From: Candidatus Binatus sp.
GTDB lineage: Bacteria > Desulfobacterota > Binatia > Binatales > Binataceae
Reading direction: 5' to 3'
Length of the DNA: 34,766 nt
Assembly (NCBI RefSeq): GCF_030646925.1
Contig: NZ_JAUSKL010000012.1
Location: 1-34,766, forward strand
Position 1 is the stretch's first letter. The number at the start of each line of letters is the position of its first letter. The notes beneath the pieces were generated by a model. The model worked only from the letters and a program-made list of their open reading frames with translations. It had not been told where the DNA came from and searched no databases. A program made the translations under genes and the position numbers. Shown piece by piece: positions 17,374-28,565 of this stretch.

Positions 17374-19326
17374 ATGCCTCAACTCGCGAAAATCGATCTG
17401 GTCTCGATCGAGGATCTGCAGACCTCAGAGATCGATCGCATCTTCGAACTCGCCGACGAGTTCGCCGACGGGCTCGCGCGCGGCCAGCGGATCGCTTCGG
17501 CGTCGGGATTGATCATGGCGACGCTGTTTTACGAACCCTCGACGCGCACGCGCCTAAGCTTCGAGTCCGCGATGCATCGGCTCGGTGGCGGCGTGATCAG
17601 TTCGGCAGACATGCAGGCCAGTTCGGCCGCCAAGGGCGAGAGCCTGGCCGATACCGTGCGGGTCGTGAGTTCGTACGCCGACCTGATCGTGCTTCGCCAT
17701 CCGCACGACGGCGCCGCCCGCGTCGCGGCCGACTACGCGACATGTCCGGTGCTGAACGCCGGCGACGGCAGCCGCGAGCATCCCACGCAGACGCTGTGCG
17801 ATTTGTACATCCTGCGCCGCAAGAAGGGTCATCTGAAGGGGCTCACCGTCGCGCTTTGCGGCGATCTCAAATTCGGCCGCACGGTGCATTCGCTGATCTA
17901 TGCCCTCGCGCGCTTCGGCGCGAATATCGTCGCGGTGCCGACCGCCGGGATGGACGTGCCCGGCTATGTCCTCGAGCGCCTGGCCGCCGAACGCAACTAC
18001 AGTTTTTCCACGGTTACGATGGATGAACTCAAGTCGATCGCGGGCGGGCTCGATGCGCTCTATCTGACGCCGAGCGCGCCGCATCAGATGGCGCTGTTCA
18101 CCGCCGGTGACGAGATTCAGAAAATTCCCAGCGCGGAACCGCCCGCCGCGCTCGACGCCTTTTACGTCACGCGCATGCAGAAGGAACGCATGACCGCGAA
18201 GGACATCAACGCCGGCGACTACGTCCGCTTCGACGCGCGCGCGCTCAAGACCAGCCGCACGCAATCCGCGGTCGTGATGCATCCGTTGCCGCGCACCGAC
18301 GAACTGGCCTACGAACTCGACGCCGACCCGCGTGCAGTTTATTTCGAGCAAGCGGCCGCGGGAGTGCCGGTGCGGATGGCGCTGATCGCGTGGCTGATCG
18401 AAAAGGGCAAGGCGGCGGCGCGTCGTGAAGCGCCCGCGGCTGGCGTTGCGATTCGTTTCAAGGGCGAGGCGTCGCTGCCGCGATGCGCCAATTCTAATTG
18501 CATCTCGCGTTTCGAAGGTGCGTATTTGCGGGCGCGATTCACGCTCGCGCGCGGCGTCGATCCTTCGGCGCTGGCGCTGAAATGCGGCTTCTGCGAGCGT
18601 GAATTGAAAATCGAATTCGTCGGCCACGTCCGCTCGCATCGCTACTATCGCTACGACGACACGCTGCAAGGCTATGTGCGCCAGTGGATCGAAGAAGGAT
18701 CGCTGGCGGTGTTCGAAAGCGTGAAGCAGGCCGAGGAGGGCGGCTACGAACCCTACAAGCGCGGCCCGCAACGCGAAATCATGAAGCCGGACGAAATCGC
18801 GAGCGCGGTCGAGTCGCTGGCGGATCAGATAATCGCGGACCTGCCGGATCTAACCAGCGTATCGATGGTAGGCGTCGTCAGCCGCGGTGCGATTCTCGCG
18901 CTTAGGCTGCGCGATCTAATCGAGCGCAAGACCAGGATTCGGCCGCCGTGCGCTGCGCTGGACGCTTACACTCACGCCGACGCGATGAGCCCGATCGATG
19001 GCGCGGAAGATTTCAACGTCGAAGGCCGCACGATCGTGCTGGTGGACGACGTGATCAACAGTGGATGGACCGTGCAGCGCGCGATGGCCACGATTTGGAA
19101 GCGCGGCCGTCCCGCCGCCGTCAGGCTCGCAGTGCTGATCGATCGCGGCCATCGCGCGGTGCCGATTCGGCCCAACTACTGCGGCAAAAATATTCCGACT
19201 TCGCGGACGGAGCGCGTGCAGGTGAGACTGTCAGCGCCCGGCGTGCATGGAAAAAGCAAAGCGAACGATCGCGTGATGATCTATTCGATCGTCGAGCCGC
19301 TCAAGCAACCGGAGCCCGCCAATTGA
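17374..19326 (+). CDS. pyrB: Aspartate carbamoyltransferase fused to PyrI zinc domain and PyrR-like domain
   Basis: One uninterrupted 650-residue frame. Residues 1 to about 345 are an ATCase catalytic chain, making carbamoyl-aspartate from carbamoyl phosphate and aspartate. It has S56-T-R-T-R60, AAKGESLADT, LRHPHDGAAR, SREHPTQ, GDLKFGRTVHS, TRMQKER and MHPLPRTDE, and all catalytic motifs are kept. Cys371, 376, 404 and 407 (CANSNC...CGFC) match the C-terminal zinc domain of PyrI, but the PyrI allosteric nucleotide-binding domain is absent. After a tyrosine-rich bridge (418-467), residues about 468-650 form a complete PyrR-like phosphoribosyltransferase. It has GVVSRG, LVDDVINSGWT (Asp558, Asp559) and VLIDRGHRAVPIRPNYCGKNIPTS split over its conserved core. 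ATG 17374 fits ATCase N termini; GTG 17341 is possible. The stop overlaps pyrC as TTGA. PyrB-PyrI fusions are known (Thermotoga); I know of no described PyrR addition. Confidence 0.93.
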   Translation: MPQLAKIDLVSIEDLQTSEIDRIFELADEFADGLARGQRIASASGLIMATLFYEPSTRTRLSFESAMHRLGGGVISSADMQASSAAKGESLADTVRVVSSYADLIVLRHPHDGAARVAADYATCPVLNAGDGSREHPTQTLCDLYILRRKKGHLKGLTVALCGDLKFGRTVHSLIYALARFGANIVAVPTAGMDVPGYVLERLAAERNYSFSTVTMDELKSIAGGLDALYLTPSAPHQMALFTAGDEIQKIPSAEPPAALDAFYVTRMQKERMTAKDINAGDYVRFDARALKTSRTQSAVVMHPLPRTDELAYELDADPRAVYFEQAAAGVPVRMALIAWLIEKGKAAARREAPAAGVAIRFKGEASLPRCANSNCISRFEGAYLRARFTLARGVDPSALALKCGFCERELKIEFVGHVRSHRYYRYDDTLQGYVRQWIEEGSLAVFESVKQAEEGGYEPYKRGPQREIMKPDEIASAVESLADQIIADLPDLTSVSMVGVVSRGAILALRLRDLIERKTRIRPPCAALDAYTHADAMSPIDGAEDFNVEGRTIVLVDDVINSGWTVQRAMATIWKRGRPAAVRLAVLIDRGHRAVPIRPNYCGKNIPTSRTERVQVRLSAPGVHGKSKANDRVMIYSIVEPLKQPEPAN

Positions 19327-20687
19327 AAGCGATTCTGCTCAAAGGCGGCAGAGTGATCGATCCCGCGAGCGGAATCGACGAAGTCTGTGACGTGATTCTT
19401 CGCCACGGCGAAATCGAAGCGGTCGAAGCGCTCCTCAGCAACGCACCCGACGACGCTAATGTGATTGACGTCGCGGGATGCTGGGTGATGCCTGGCCTGA
19501 TCGATCCGCACGTACATCTGCGCGACCCTGGTTTTCCGGAAAAGGAAACCATCGCAAGCGGTCTTCGCGCCGCGGCGGCCGGGGGCTTCAGCGCAGTCGC
19601 CGCGATGGCCAACACGTCGCCGGTGAACGACACGCGCGAAATCACCGCCTACATGCTCGAGCGCGCCAAAGGCGTCAGGGCGGCGCGCCTGGTGCCCGTA
19701 TCTGCGGTGACGCGCGGCCTGCGCGGCGTCGAGCCGGTCGATTTCGCCGCGATGATTGAGGCGGGCGCGCGGATGTTCTCCGACGACGGCATCCCGATCG
19801 ACGATCCGGTGATTCTGTCGCGCGCGCTCGAAGAAATATCGCGGCTCGGATTCGCGACGTCGCTGCATGAAGAAGATCGCGCGCTCTCGCGCGATGCGGC
19901 GCTGAACGCCGGCGAAGTCTCGAAGCGGCTGGGCGTGAGCGGCGTGCCCGTGTCTGCCGAAGCGGAGCGCGTGCGGCGCGATCTCGCGCTCGCAATCGGT
20001 TCCGGCGCCGCGGTTCATATTGCGCATGCTTCGACCGCGGAAACTTTCGACTTGATTCGAGCGGCGCGCCATCACGGCGCCCACGTAAGTTGCGAAGTCG
20101 CGCCTCATCATTTCGCGCTCGATGAAACCGCGGCGCTGACTTGGGGTCCAAACGCGAAGATGAATCCTCCGCTCCGCAGTCGCGCCGACGTTGAGGCTGT
20201 CCACGAGGCGATTCGCGACGGCACCGCCGATATGATTGCCTCCGATCATGCGCCGCACGACCCCAAGTCGAAGCAGATGGACTCGCTGGCGGGATACTTC
20301 GGTCCTGGCCGCGAGCCGCCGCGCCTCGATCACGAGCTCGCGAACATCTTTGAGCACGCCGCCAACGGAATCGTCGGACTCGAAACGTCGGTCGGTCTCG
20401 CGCTCGACCTGGTGCATCGATCGTTGATCCAGCCCGCGCGATTCGTTGCGATGATGTCGCTCAATCCTGCGACGCTGCTCCGGCTTGAAGCCGGCACGTT
20501 GGCTCCAGGAGCGGCTGCCGACGTAACCGTGATCGATCCAAATCTCGATTGGGTCGTCGAGCCGGGAAAATTTCTGTCGAAGAGCCGCAACACCCCATTC
20601 GCCGGGAGAAGGCTTCGCGGCAAGGCAATTCTGACTCTGGTCGGCGGTGAAATCGTGTACGACGGAAGGAAGGGCGCGGTTCGATGA
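19323..20687 (+). CDS. pyrC: Dihydroorotase (type I)
   Basis: Cyclises carbamoyl-aspartate to dihydroorotate, the next pyrimidine step after ATCase. The 454-residue amidohydrolase has the zinc-binding DPHVHLRDPG (His63, His65), SDDGIPIDDP, TSLHEEDRAL, VHIAHAST, EVAPHHFALD and the catalytic ASDHAPHDPKSKQ. The order and spacing are those of type I dihydroorotases, which often associate with ATCase. The start is TTG 19323, overlapping the ATCase stop as TTGA, with GGAG 8 bases upstream. The frame is open further upstream, but only by reading through the ATCase gene. The end overlaps carA as ATGA, so the enzymes are translationally coupled. Confidence 0.95.
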   Translation: MKAILLKGGRVIDPASGIDEVCDVILRHGEIEAVEALLSNAPDDANVIDVAGCWVMPGLIDPHVHLRDPGFPEKETIASGLRAAAAGGFSAVAAMANTSPVNDTREITAYMLERAKGVRAARLVPVSAVTRGLRGVEPVDFAAMIEAGARMFSDDGIPIDDPVILSRALEEISRLGFATSLHEEDRALSRDAALNAGEVSKRLGVSGVPVSAEAERVRRDLALAIGSGAAVHIAHASTAETFDLIRAARHHGAHVSCEVAPHHFALDETAALTWGPNAKMNPPLRSRADVEAVHEAIRDGTADMIASDHAPHDPKSKQMDSLAGYFGPGREPPRLDHELANIFEHAANGIVGLETSVGLALDLVHRSLIQPARFVAMMSLNPATLLRLEAGTLAPGAAADVTVIDPNLDWVVEPGKFLSKSRNTPFAGRRLRGKAILTLVGGEIVYDGRKGAVR

Positions 20688-21880
20688 ATACCCGGCGCGA
20701 GGCGATTCTGGCGCTCGCCGACGGCAGAATCTTTCGCGGGCGCGCGTTCGGCGCGATCGGCGAGACGGTCGGTGAAGTCGTATTCAACACCGCGATGACC
20801 GGCTACCAGGAAGTGCTCACCGACCCGTCGTACAGGGGCCAACTCGTCTGCATGACCTATCCGCAAATCGGCAACGTCGGAACCAACGCCGAGGACGTTG
20901 AGTCGCGACGCGTATTTGTCGACGGATTCATCGTGAAGGAATACCTCGAGCGCCCGTCTAACTGGCGCGCGCAGATGGCGCTCGGCGAGTATCTCGAAGC
21001 AGCGCGCGTGGTCGGAATCGAAGGCATCGACACGCGAGCGCTGGTGCGTCATTTGCGCACGCATGGCGCTCAGGAGGGCGTCATCTCGAGCGTCGATCTG
21101 GATCCGGCGTCGCTGGTCGCCAAAGCGAAGGCATCGCCAGGATTGGTCGGCCGCGATCTCGTGAAGGAAATCACTTGCGCGGAGCCCTATGATTGGGAGG
21201 TCGGCGATTGGGAACTGGGCTCCGGCTACCGGGTTGCGAGCAAAGCGTCGCTCGCCGGCGCGCCGATGGTGGTCGCGCTCGATTACGGAATCAAGCTCAA
21301 CATTCTGCGACGGCTGGTATCGACCGGCTTTCGCGTGAAGGTACTGCCGGCCGGATTTAGCGCGGAGCAGATTCTGTCGTACGATCCCGACGGCATCTTT
21401 CTTTCCAACGGACCCGCCGATCCGGCGGCGTTGCCGTATGCGCGCGATGCGGTCGCAGGCGTGCTCGGCAAGAAACCGGTTTTCGGAATCTGCCTCGGTC
21501 ATCAGATTCTCGGACTCGCGCTTGGCGGCAAAACCTATAAGCTCGATTTCGGGCATCACGGCGCGAATCATCCGGTGATGGATTTGCGCACGCGCCGCGT
21601 CGAAATCACGTCGCACAATCATGGCTTCGCGGTCGAGTCGGAATCGCTCGCGGGGCGGGCTGAACTGTCGCATCTGAATCTCAACGACAAAACCCTCGAG
21701 GGGCTCCGCGGAACCGGCGTGCCGTTTTTTTCGGTGCAGTATCATCCCGAAGCATCGCCCGGCCCCCACGATTCGAGTTACCTCTTTTCGCGCTTCAAAA
21801 AATTGATCGAGGCATTTCCGCGCTTTGGCGCGGACGCGCTCGATCGAATCGTTGCGGATGAGCGTGCCGAACAGCGATGA
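20684..21880 (+). CDS. carA: Carbamoyl-phosphate synthase small (glutaminase) subunit
   Basis: Hydrolyses glutamine and passes ammonia to CarB for carbamoyl phosphate synthesis. The 398-residue protein has the CarA-specific N-terminal domain (GETVGEVVFNTAMTGYQEVL, EGIDTRALVRHLR) and a class I glutamine amidotransferase domain. Its nucleophile is Cys270 in GICLGHQ, and His and Glu lie in QYHPEASPGPHD. Length is close to E. coli CarA (382). ATG 20684 overlaps the pyrC stop as ATGA. It lies 48 bases before carB. Because the pyrimidine operon carries it, supply of carbamoyl phosphate for ATCase is co-regulated, although arginine synthesis also uses it. Confidence 0.97.
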   Translation: MNTRREAILALADGRIFRGRAFGAIGETVGEVVFNTAMTGYQEVLTDPSYRGQLVCMTYPQIGNVGTNAEDVESRRVFVDGFIVKEYLERPSNWRAQMALGEYLEAARVVGIEGIDTRALVRHLRTHGAQEGVISSVDLDPASLVAKAKASPGLVGRDLVKEITCAEPYDWEVGDWELGSGYRVASKASLAGAPMVVALDYGIKLNILRRLVSTGFRVKVLPAGFSAEQILSYDPDGIFLSNGPADPAALPYARDAVAGVLGKKPVFGICLGHQILGLALGGKTYKLDFGHHGANHPVMDLRTRRVEITSHNHGFAVESESLAGRAELSHLNLNDKTLEGLRGTGVPFFSVQYHPEASPGPHDSSYLFSRFKKLIEAFPRFGADALDRIVADERAEQR

Positions 21881-21928
21881 GCGCAGCTTCAAAATCATCG
21901 TCAACTTTATTTTCCCGGGAATCTCAAA

Positions 21929-25135
<3,207 letters not shown>

Positions 25136-25156
25136 GCGCGCCGCAGCGGGGCAGGC

Positions 25157-27265
25157 ATGGACGACGACCGCCGCGCATCGGATTCGGCGTCGCTCCGCAT
25201 CACCAGTCCGATCGCTGCGATGGCGGGAATCGGGCCGAAGCGCGCCGCGGCGCTTGCGAGCCGCGGTATCGAGACCGCCGGCGATCTGATTTTTCATCTG
25301 CCGTCCCGTTACCAGGATTGGCGCGAGCGAACCCCGCCTAACGACCTTCGTCCCGGGACTATTGCCGTTATCGAAGGCGACCTCGGCAAAATTCTGGAGG
25401 GCCGAATGCGCGCCGCGCGATGGCGACGGTTCGCAACCGGATGGCTCAAGGCCGGCGGCCGCCGAATCCGCTTGGTGTGGTTCAATCTTCCCGCTTACAT
25501 GCGCGGCTACCTGCCTGCCGGACAACGGGTGCTGATCCGCGGCCGCGTCACCGGCGCCGCCGACGGAGGCCTCGAGATCGCGCAACCGGAAATTCATCAG
25601 TTGTCCGAAGGGGCGCCGCCGCGGATACGTCCCGTCTATCGCCTGCCGACATTCGTCGGGCAACGACTCTTCGCGAACCTGGTCACACGAACTCTCTCCC
25701 AGGGTTTCGTTCGCGGCGCGATTCCGGATGAAGTGCGCGGCGAGATTCCCTCCGTGCAGGATGCGCTGGCGTACCTGCACGATCCGCCGGCCGATGCGGA
25801 CGTTCGCGCGCTGGAGGCCGGCGAATCGCCGGGACACATCGCGCTCGCATTCGACGAGCTGTTCGCATTCGAACTGGCGCTATTGATCGAGCGCGCCCGC
25901 AGCGCGCGTCGCACCGGTATCGCGCTCGACGGCCGCGAGGATCTGAGCACGCGGCTCATCCGCGAGCTGCCGTTTGAATTGACTAACGCACAGGCCGGCG
26001 CGATCGACGAAATCCGCGCTGACCTCGCGCGCCACGGCCAGATGAATCGGATGCTGATGGGCGACGTCGGCAGCGGAAAAACACTCGTCGCATTCTGGGC
26101 GATGCTGCGCGCGGTCGAATGCGGCCATCAAGCCGCGATGATGGCGCCGACCGAATTGCTCGCCGAGCAGCACTATCGCAGCTTTCAACGCCTGTGCGGA
26201 AAATTGAACATCCGCTCAGCTCTGCTGACCGGCCGCATCGGCGCCGTCGACCGAAAACCAATCCTGCGCGATCTTTCGAGCGGCGATCTCCCAATCGTCT
26301 TTGGCACTCACGCGCTCATCCAGGAACGCGTGCGCATTCGCGATCTGGCTCTCGGCGTGATCGACGAGCAACATCGCTTCGGTGTTTTCGATCGCGCGAA
26401 GATGAAGGCGCTTGGCGCGCGCGTGAATCTCCTCATGATGACCGCGACGCCGATTCCTCGCAGCCTCGCGATGAGCCTGTTCGCGAATCTCGACGTATCG
26501 TTTCTCGACGAGATGCCGCCGGGACGCACCCCAATCTCGACCGAAATTTATTCCGAGGACGATCTCGCGCGAACCCACGACCTCCTGCATGCCGAAATCC
26601 AAAACGGCGGCCGCGCGTACTACGTCGTGCCGTTCATCGACGGCGAGGATGATGAGGCGAAATCGGTATCCGCCACCGCGGCGAGAATCGCGAAGAGTGT
26701 ATTGCGCGACGCACGCATCGGCACGATGCATGGCCGGATGGCCGGCGCGCAGAAGGATCGCGTGATGCGCGCGTTTCGCGACGGCGCGCTCGACATCCTG
26801 GTCTGCACAACCGTCGTCGAGGTGGGAATCGACGTGCCCGAAGCGACGGTGATCGTGATCGACGCCGCGGAACGCTACGGCCTCGCGCAATTGCATCAAC
26901 TGCGCGGCAGGGTAGGGCGCGGCGACCAGCCCTCGCGATGCTGCCTGATCGCGTCGCGCGACTGCGACTCGGACTCGCTCGAACGGCTCAACGTCATGCG
27001 TCAATGCACCACTGGAAAGAGCGTCGCCGAAGCTGATTTGCAGCTCCGGGGACCCGGCGATCTACTCGGCGCGCGGCAGACCGGCGCGTTGCCGCTGCGA
27101 TTCATTCACTTGGTGCGCGATCTTCACACCGTCGAGCGCGCGCGCCGCATGGCCGAAGATTGGCTGAAGCGCGATCCAAATCTCGAGAGCGCCGCGTCTG
27201 AAGGCGCGCGTGACGCGCTCCGGAAAATGCTGTCGCTCGGCTTCAGCTTGGGGGACGTCGGATAG
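25157..27265 (+). CDS. recG: ATP-dependent DNA helicase RecG
   Basis: Remodels stalled replication forks and R-loops. The 702-residue protein has an N-terminal wedge/OB domain (GIGPKRAAALASRGI, HLPSRYQDWRERTP) and superfamily 2 helicase motifs. These are MGDVGSGKT with Lys308 (motif I), APTELLAEQHYRSF (Ia), DEQH 403-406 (II), MTATPIPRSLAMS (III), VVEVGIDVPEATV (V) and QLHQLRGRVGRG (VI). The RecG-specific C-terminal LRGPGDLLGARQTG is present. ATG 25157 starts 21 bases after carB, so it may be part of the pyr transcript or have a promoter inside carB. Its stop faces the minus-strand metallopeptidase-like gene, only 10 bases away. No obvious bidirectional terminator lies between them. Confidence 0.96.
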   Translation: MDDDRRASDSASLRITSPIAAMAGIGPKRAAALASRGIETAGDLIFHLPSRYQDWRERTPPNDLRPGTIAVIEGDLGKILEGRMRAARWRRFATGWLKAGGRRIRLVWFNLPAYMRGYLPAGQRVLIRGRVTGAADGGLEIAQPEIHQLSEGAPPRIRPVYRLPTFVGQRLFANLVTRTLSQGFVRGAIPDEVRGEIPSVQDALAYLHDPPADADVRALEAGESPGHIALAFDELFAFELALLIERARSARRTGIALDGREDLSTRLIRELPFELTNAQAGAIDEIRADLARHGQMNRMLMGDVGSGKTLVAFWAMLRAVECGHQAAMMAPTELLAEQHYRSFQRLCGKLNIRSALLTGRIGAVDRKPILRDLSSGDLPIVFGTHALIQERVRIRDLALGVIDEQHRFGVFDRAKMKALGARVNLLMMTATPIPRSLAMSLFANLDVSFLDEMPPGRTPISTEIYSEDDLARTHDLLHAEIQNGGRAYYVVPFIDGEDDEAKSVSATAARIAKSVLRDARIGTMHGRMAGAQKDRVMRAFRDGALDILVCTTVVEVGIDVPEATVIVIDAAERYGLAQLHQLRGRVGRGDQPSRCCLIASRDCDSDSLERLNVMRQCTTGKSVAEADLQLRGPGDLLGARQTGALPLRFIHLVRDLHTVERARRMAEDWLKRDPNLESAASEGARDALRKMLSLGFSLGDVG

Positions 27266-27275
27266 TGTTCGAGTT

Positions 27276-28565
27276 TCAATTCGGCAGCGGCGCGCCCGAC
27301 AATGTTGTCTTCTTCCAGATTTGCGCGACGAGATCGTTGGAGCGCTTCGCGGCGTCGCCAATGATCACCAGCACCGCCCGCGAATCGCGCTCGACGCGAT
27401 GCGCGATCTTCGCGCCGTGCAATCGCTCGAGTGCGTCCTCACAGACTTGCGCGAAATTCGCCGCCGACGCTTCGCTGACAAACGCGATCACCCAGAGCAG
27501 AGTGATTGCACCGCTCTTTTTCAGCACCACTACGCGATCGCCGTCCCACGCCTTCGCGAGCGCCGCGCGCGGCGAATGCTCGCCGAGGTTCGCTTCGATG
27601 ATCACGCGCAGCAACACCTCGCCGAACGTTCCTTCGTTGGCTTTCTTCCATTCCTTCAGACCCGTCTCGTAACCCGCTACACGCACGCGCGGCGGTGGAG
27701 CAGGGTGCTCGAAGTATGCCCTCGGATTCAGAATCTGCTCCGACGATTCGGGCGGATGCTTGTACAGCGCGTTGACGCCGGCCCATCCGTTGCGCCGATA
27801 CGCCGCCGCCACGAAGCGCGCGCCATCCATGTACTGAAAAATAAACGGCGCCCGGATTCCGAGCGGCACGCCGCCGGCTCTTTTCGCAAACTCCTTTTCC
27901 ATCGCCGGAATGTTCTTGAGAAAAGTCTCGAGCACCTCGTCATCCATCCGCCCGGCGATGTACGCGAACCCCGAGAGCGTCGCGTCGCCTTCCGCGACAG
28001 CGCCCAACGCCAGCGCGCGATCGTCATCTTCCTTCGCTTTCTCGAGCGCCGCACCGATGCCGAAATTCTGATCCTGCAGCGCATGCGTCAGTTCGTGCGC
28101 GATCACGTCGGTCGCTTCGCGCCGTTTCGACTCCGATAGCTTTACCCCTTGTGCGCCATGCCTTTCGACGATGATCATCTGCTTCTTGCGGAAGTCGTAT
28201 AACCCGGCGATCTGCCCGCGCAACATCCCGATGTCAGCCGACTGAATATCGGTGCCCGCCGGAAACAGCCCGACCATCGCGCCGATCTTGTTGTCGAGCT
28301 CGATTTCCGCCTTGTTCTGGTGATCGGCGTCCGCTCTGATTTGCCGGACGACCTGAGCCGGCGTCAGGTACTTGAGCGCCACCTTGTTCCTGAATTTGAG
28401 CCCGCGCAGAGTCTGGATGCCCTCGATGATTTTCTGAATTTCCGCCGGCGTGAACGCGCCGTTGGCAATTTCACCGGCGCCAGGCGCGAGCGGCGACGCG
28501 ACCAACAGCGCGAAGATCGCGATTGCGATCCGCGCATGACGCGCGACGCTGGGCGCCGGCCTCAT
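27276..28565 (-). CDS. Exported HELTH metallopeptidase-like protein (paralogue 2)
   Basis: Probable zinc peptidase-like exported protein, 429 residues. The N terminus is a Sec signal peptide (IAIAIFALLVASPLAPGA) with no lipobox. The zinc motif H157-E-L-T-H161 sits in AHELTHALQDQNFG. Glu192 in AVAEGDATL lies 31 residues later and could be the third zinc ligand of a gluzincin. It shares the same layout and many residues with the adjacent upstream gene (LDQNFG-DDRAL-AVAEGDAT-GRMD), so the two are tandem paralogues. The start overlaps the stop of that gene as ATGA, indicating coupled translation. Substrate is unknown, and the general family resembles proteins annotated only as hypothetical. Confidence 0.8.
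   Translation of the reverse strand: MRPAPSVARHARIAIAIFALLVASPLAPGAGEIANGAFTPAEIQKIIEGIQTLRGLKFRNKVALKYLTPAQVVRQIRADADHQNKAEIELDNKIGAMVGLFPAGTDIQSADIGMLRGQIAGLYDFRKKQMIIVERHGAQGVKLSESKRREATDVIAHELTHALQDQNFGIGAALEKAKEDDDRALALGAVAEGDATLSGFAYIAGRMDDEVLETFLKNIPAMEKEFAKRAGGVPLGIRAPFIFQYMDGARFVAAAYRRNGWAGVNALYKHPPESSEQILNPRAYFEHPAPPPRVRVAGYETGLKEWKKANEGTFGEVLLRVIIEANLGEHSPRAALAKAWDGDRVVVLKKSGAITLLWVIAFVSEASAANFAQVCEDALERLHGAKIAHRVERDSRAVLVIIGDAAKRSNDLVAQIWKKTTLSGAPLPN

Noticed and set aside
18781-19326. Separate second pyrR gene starting at ATG 18781
   Set aside because: No stop separates it from the ATCase/zinc part and no good ribosome site precedes the ATG, so a fusion is the simpler reading. 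An internal translation product is not excluded.
20330-21904. 524-codon open frame on the minus strand
   Set aside because: Antisense to the pyrC end and all of carA, both clearly real. The translation is rich in Arg, His and Asp as in chance frames.
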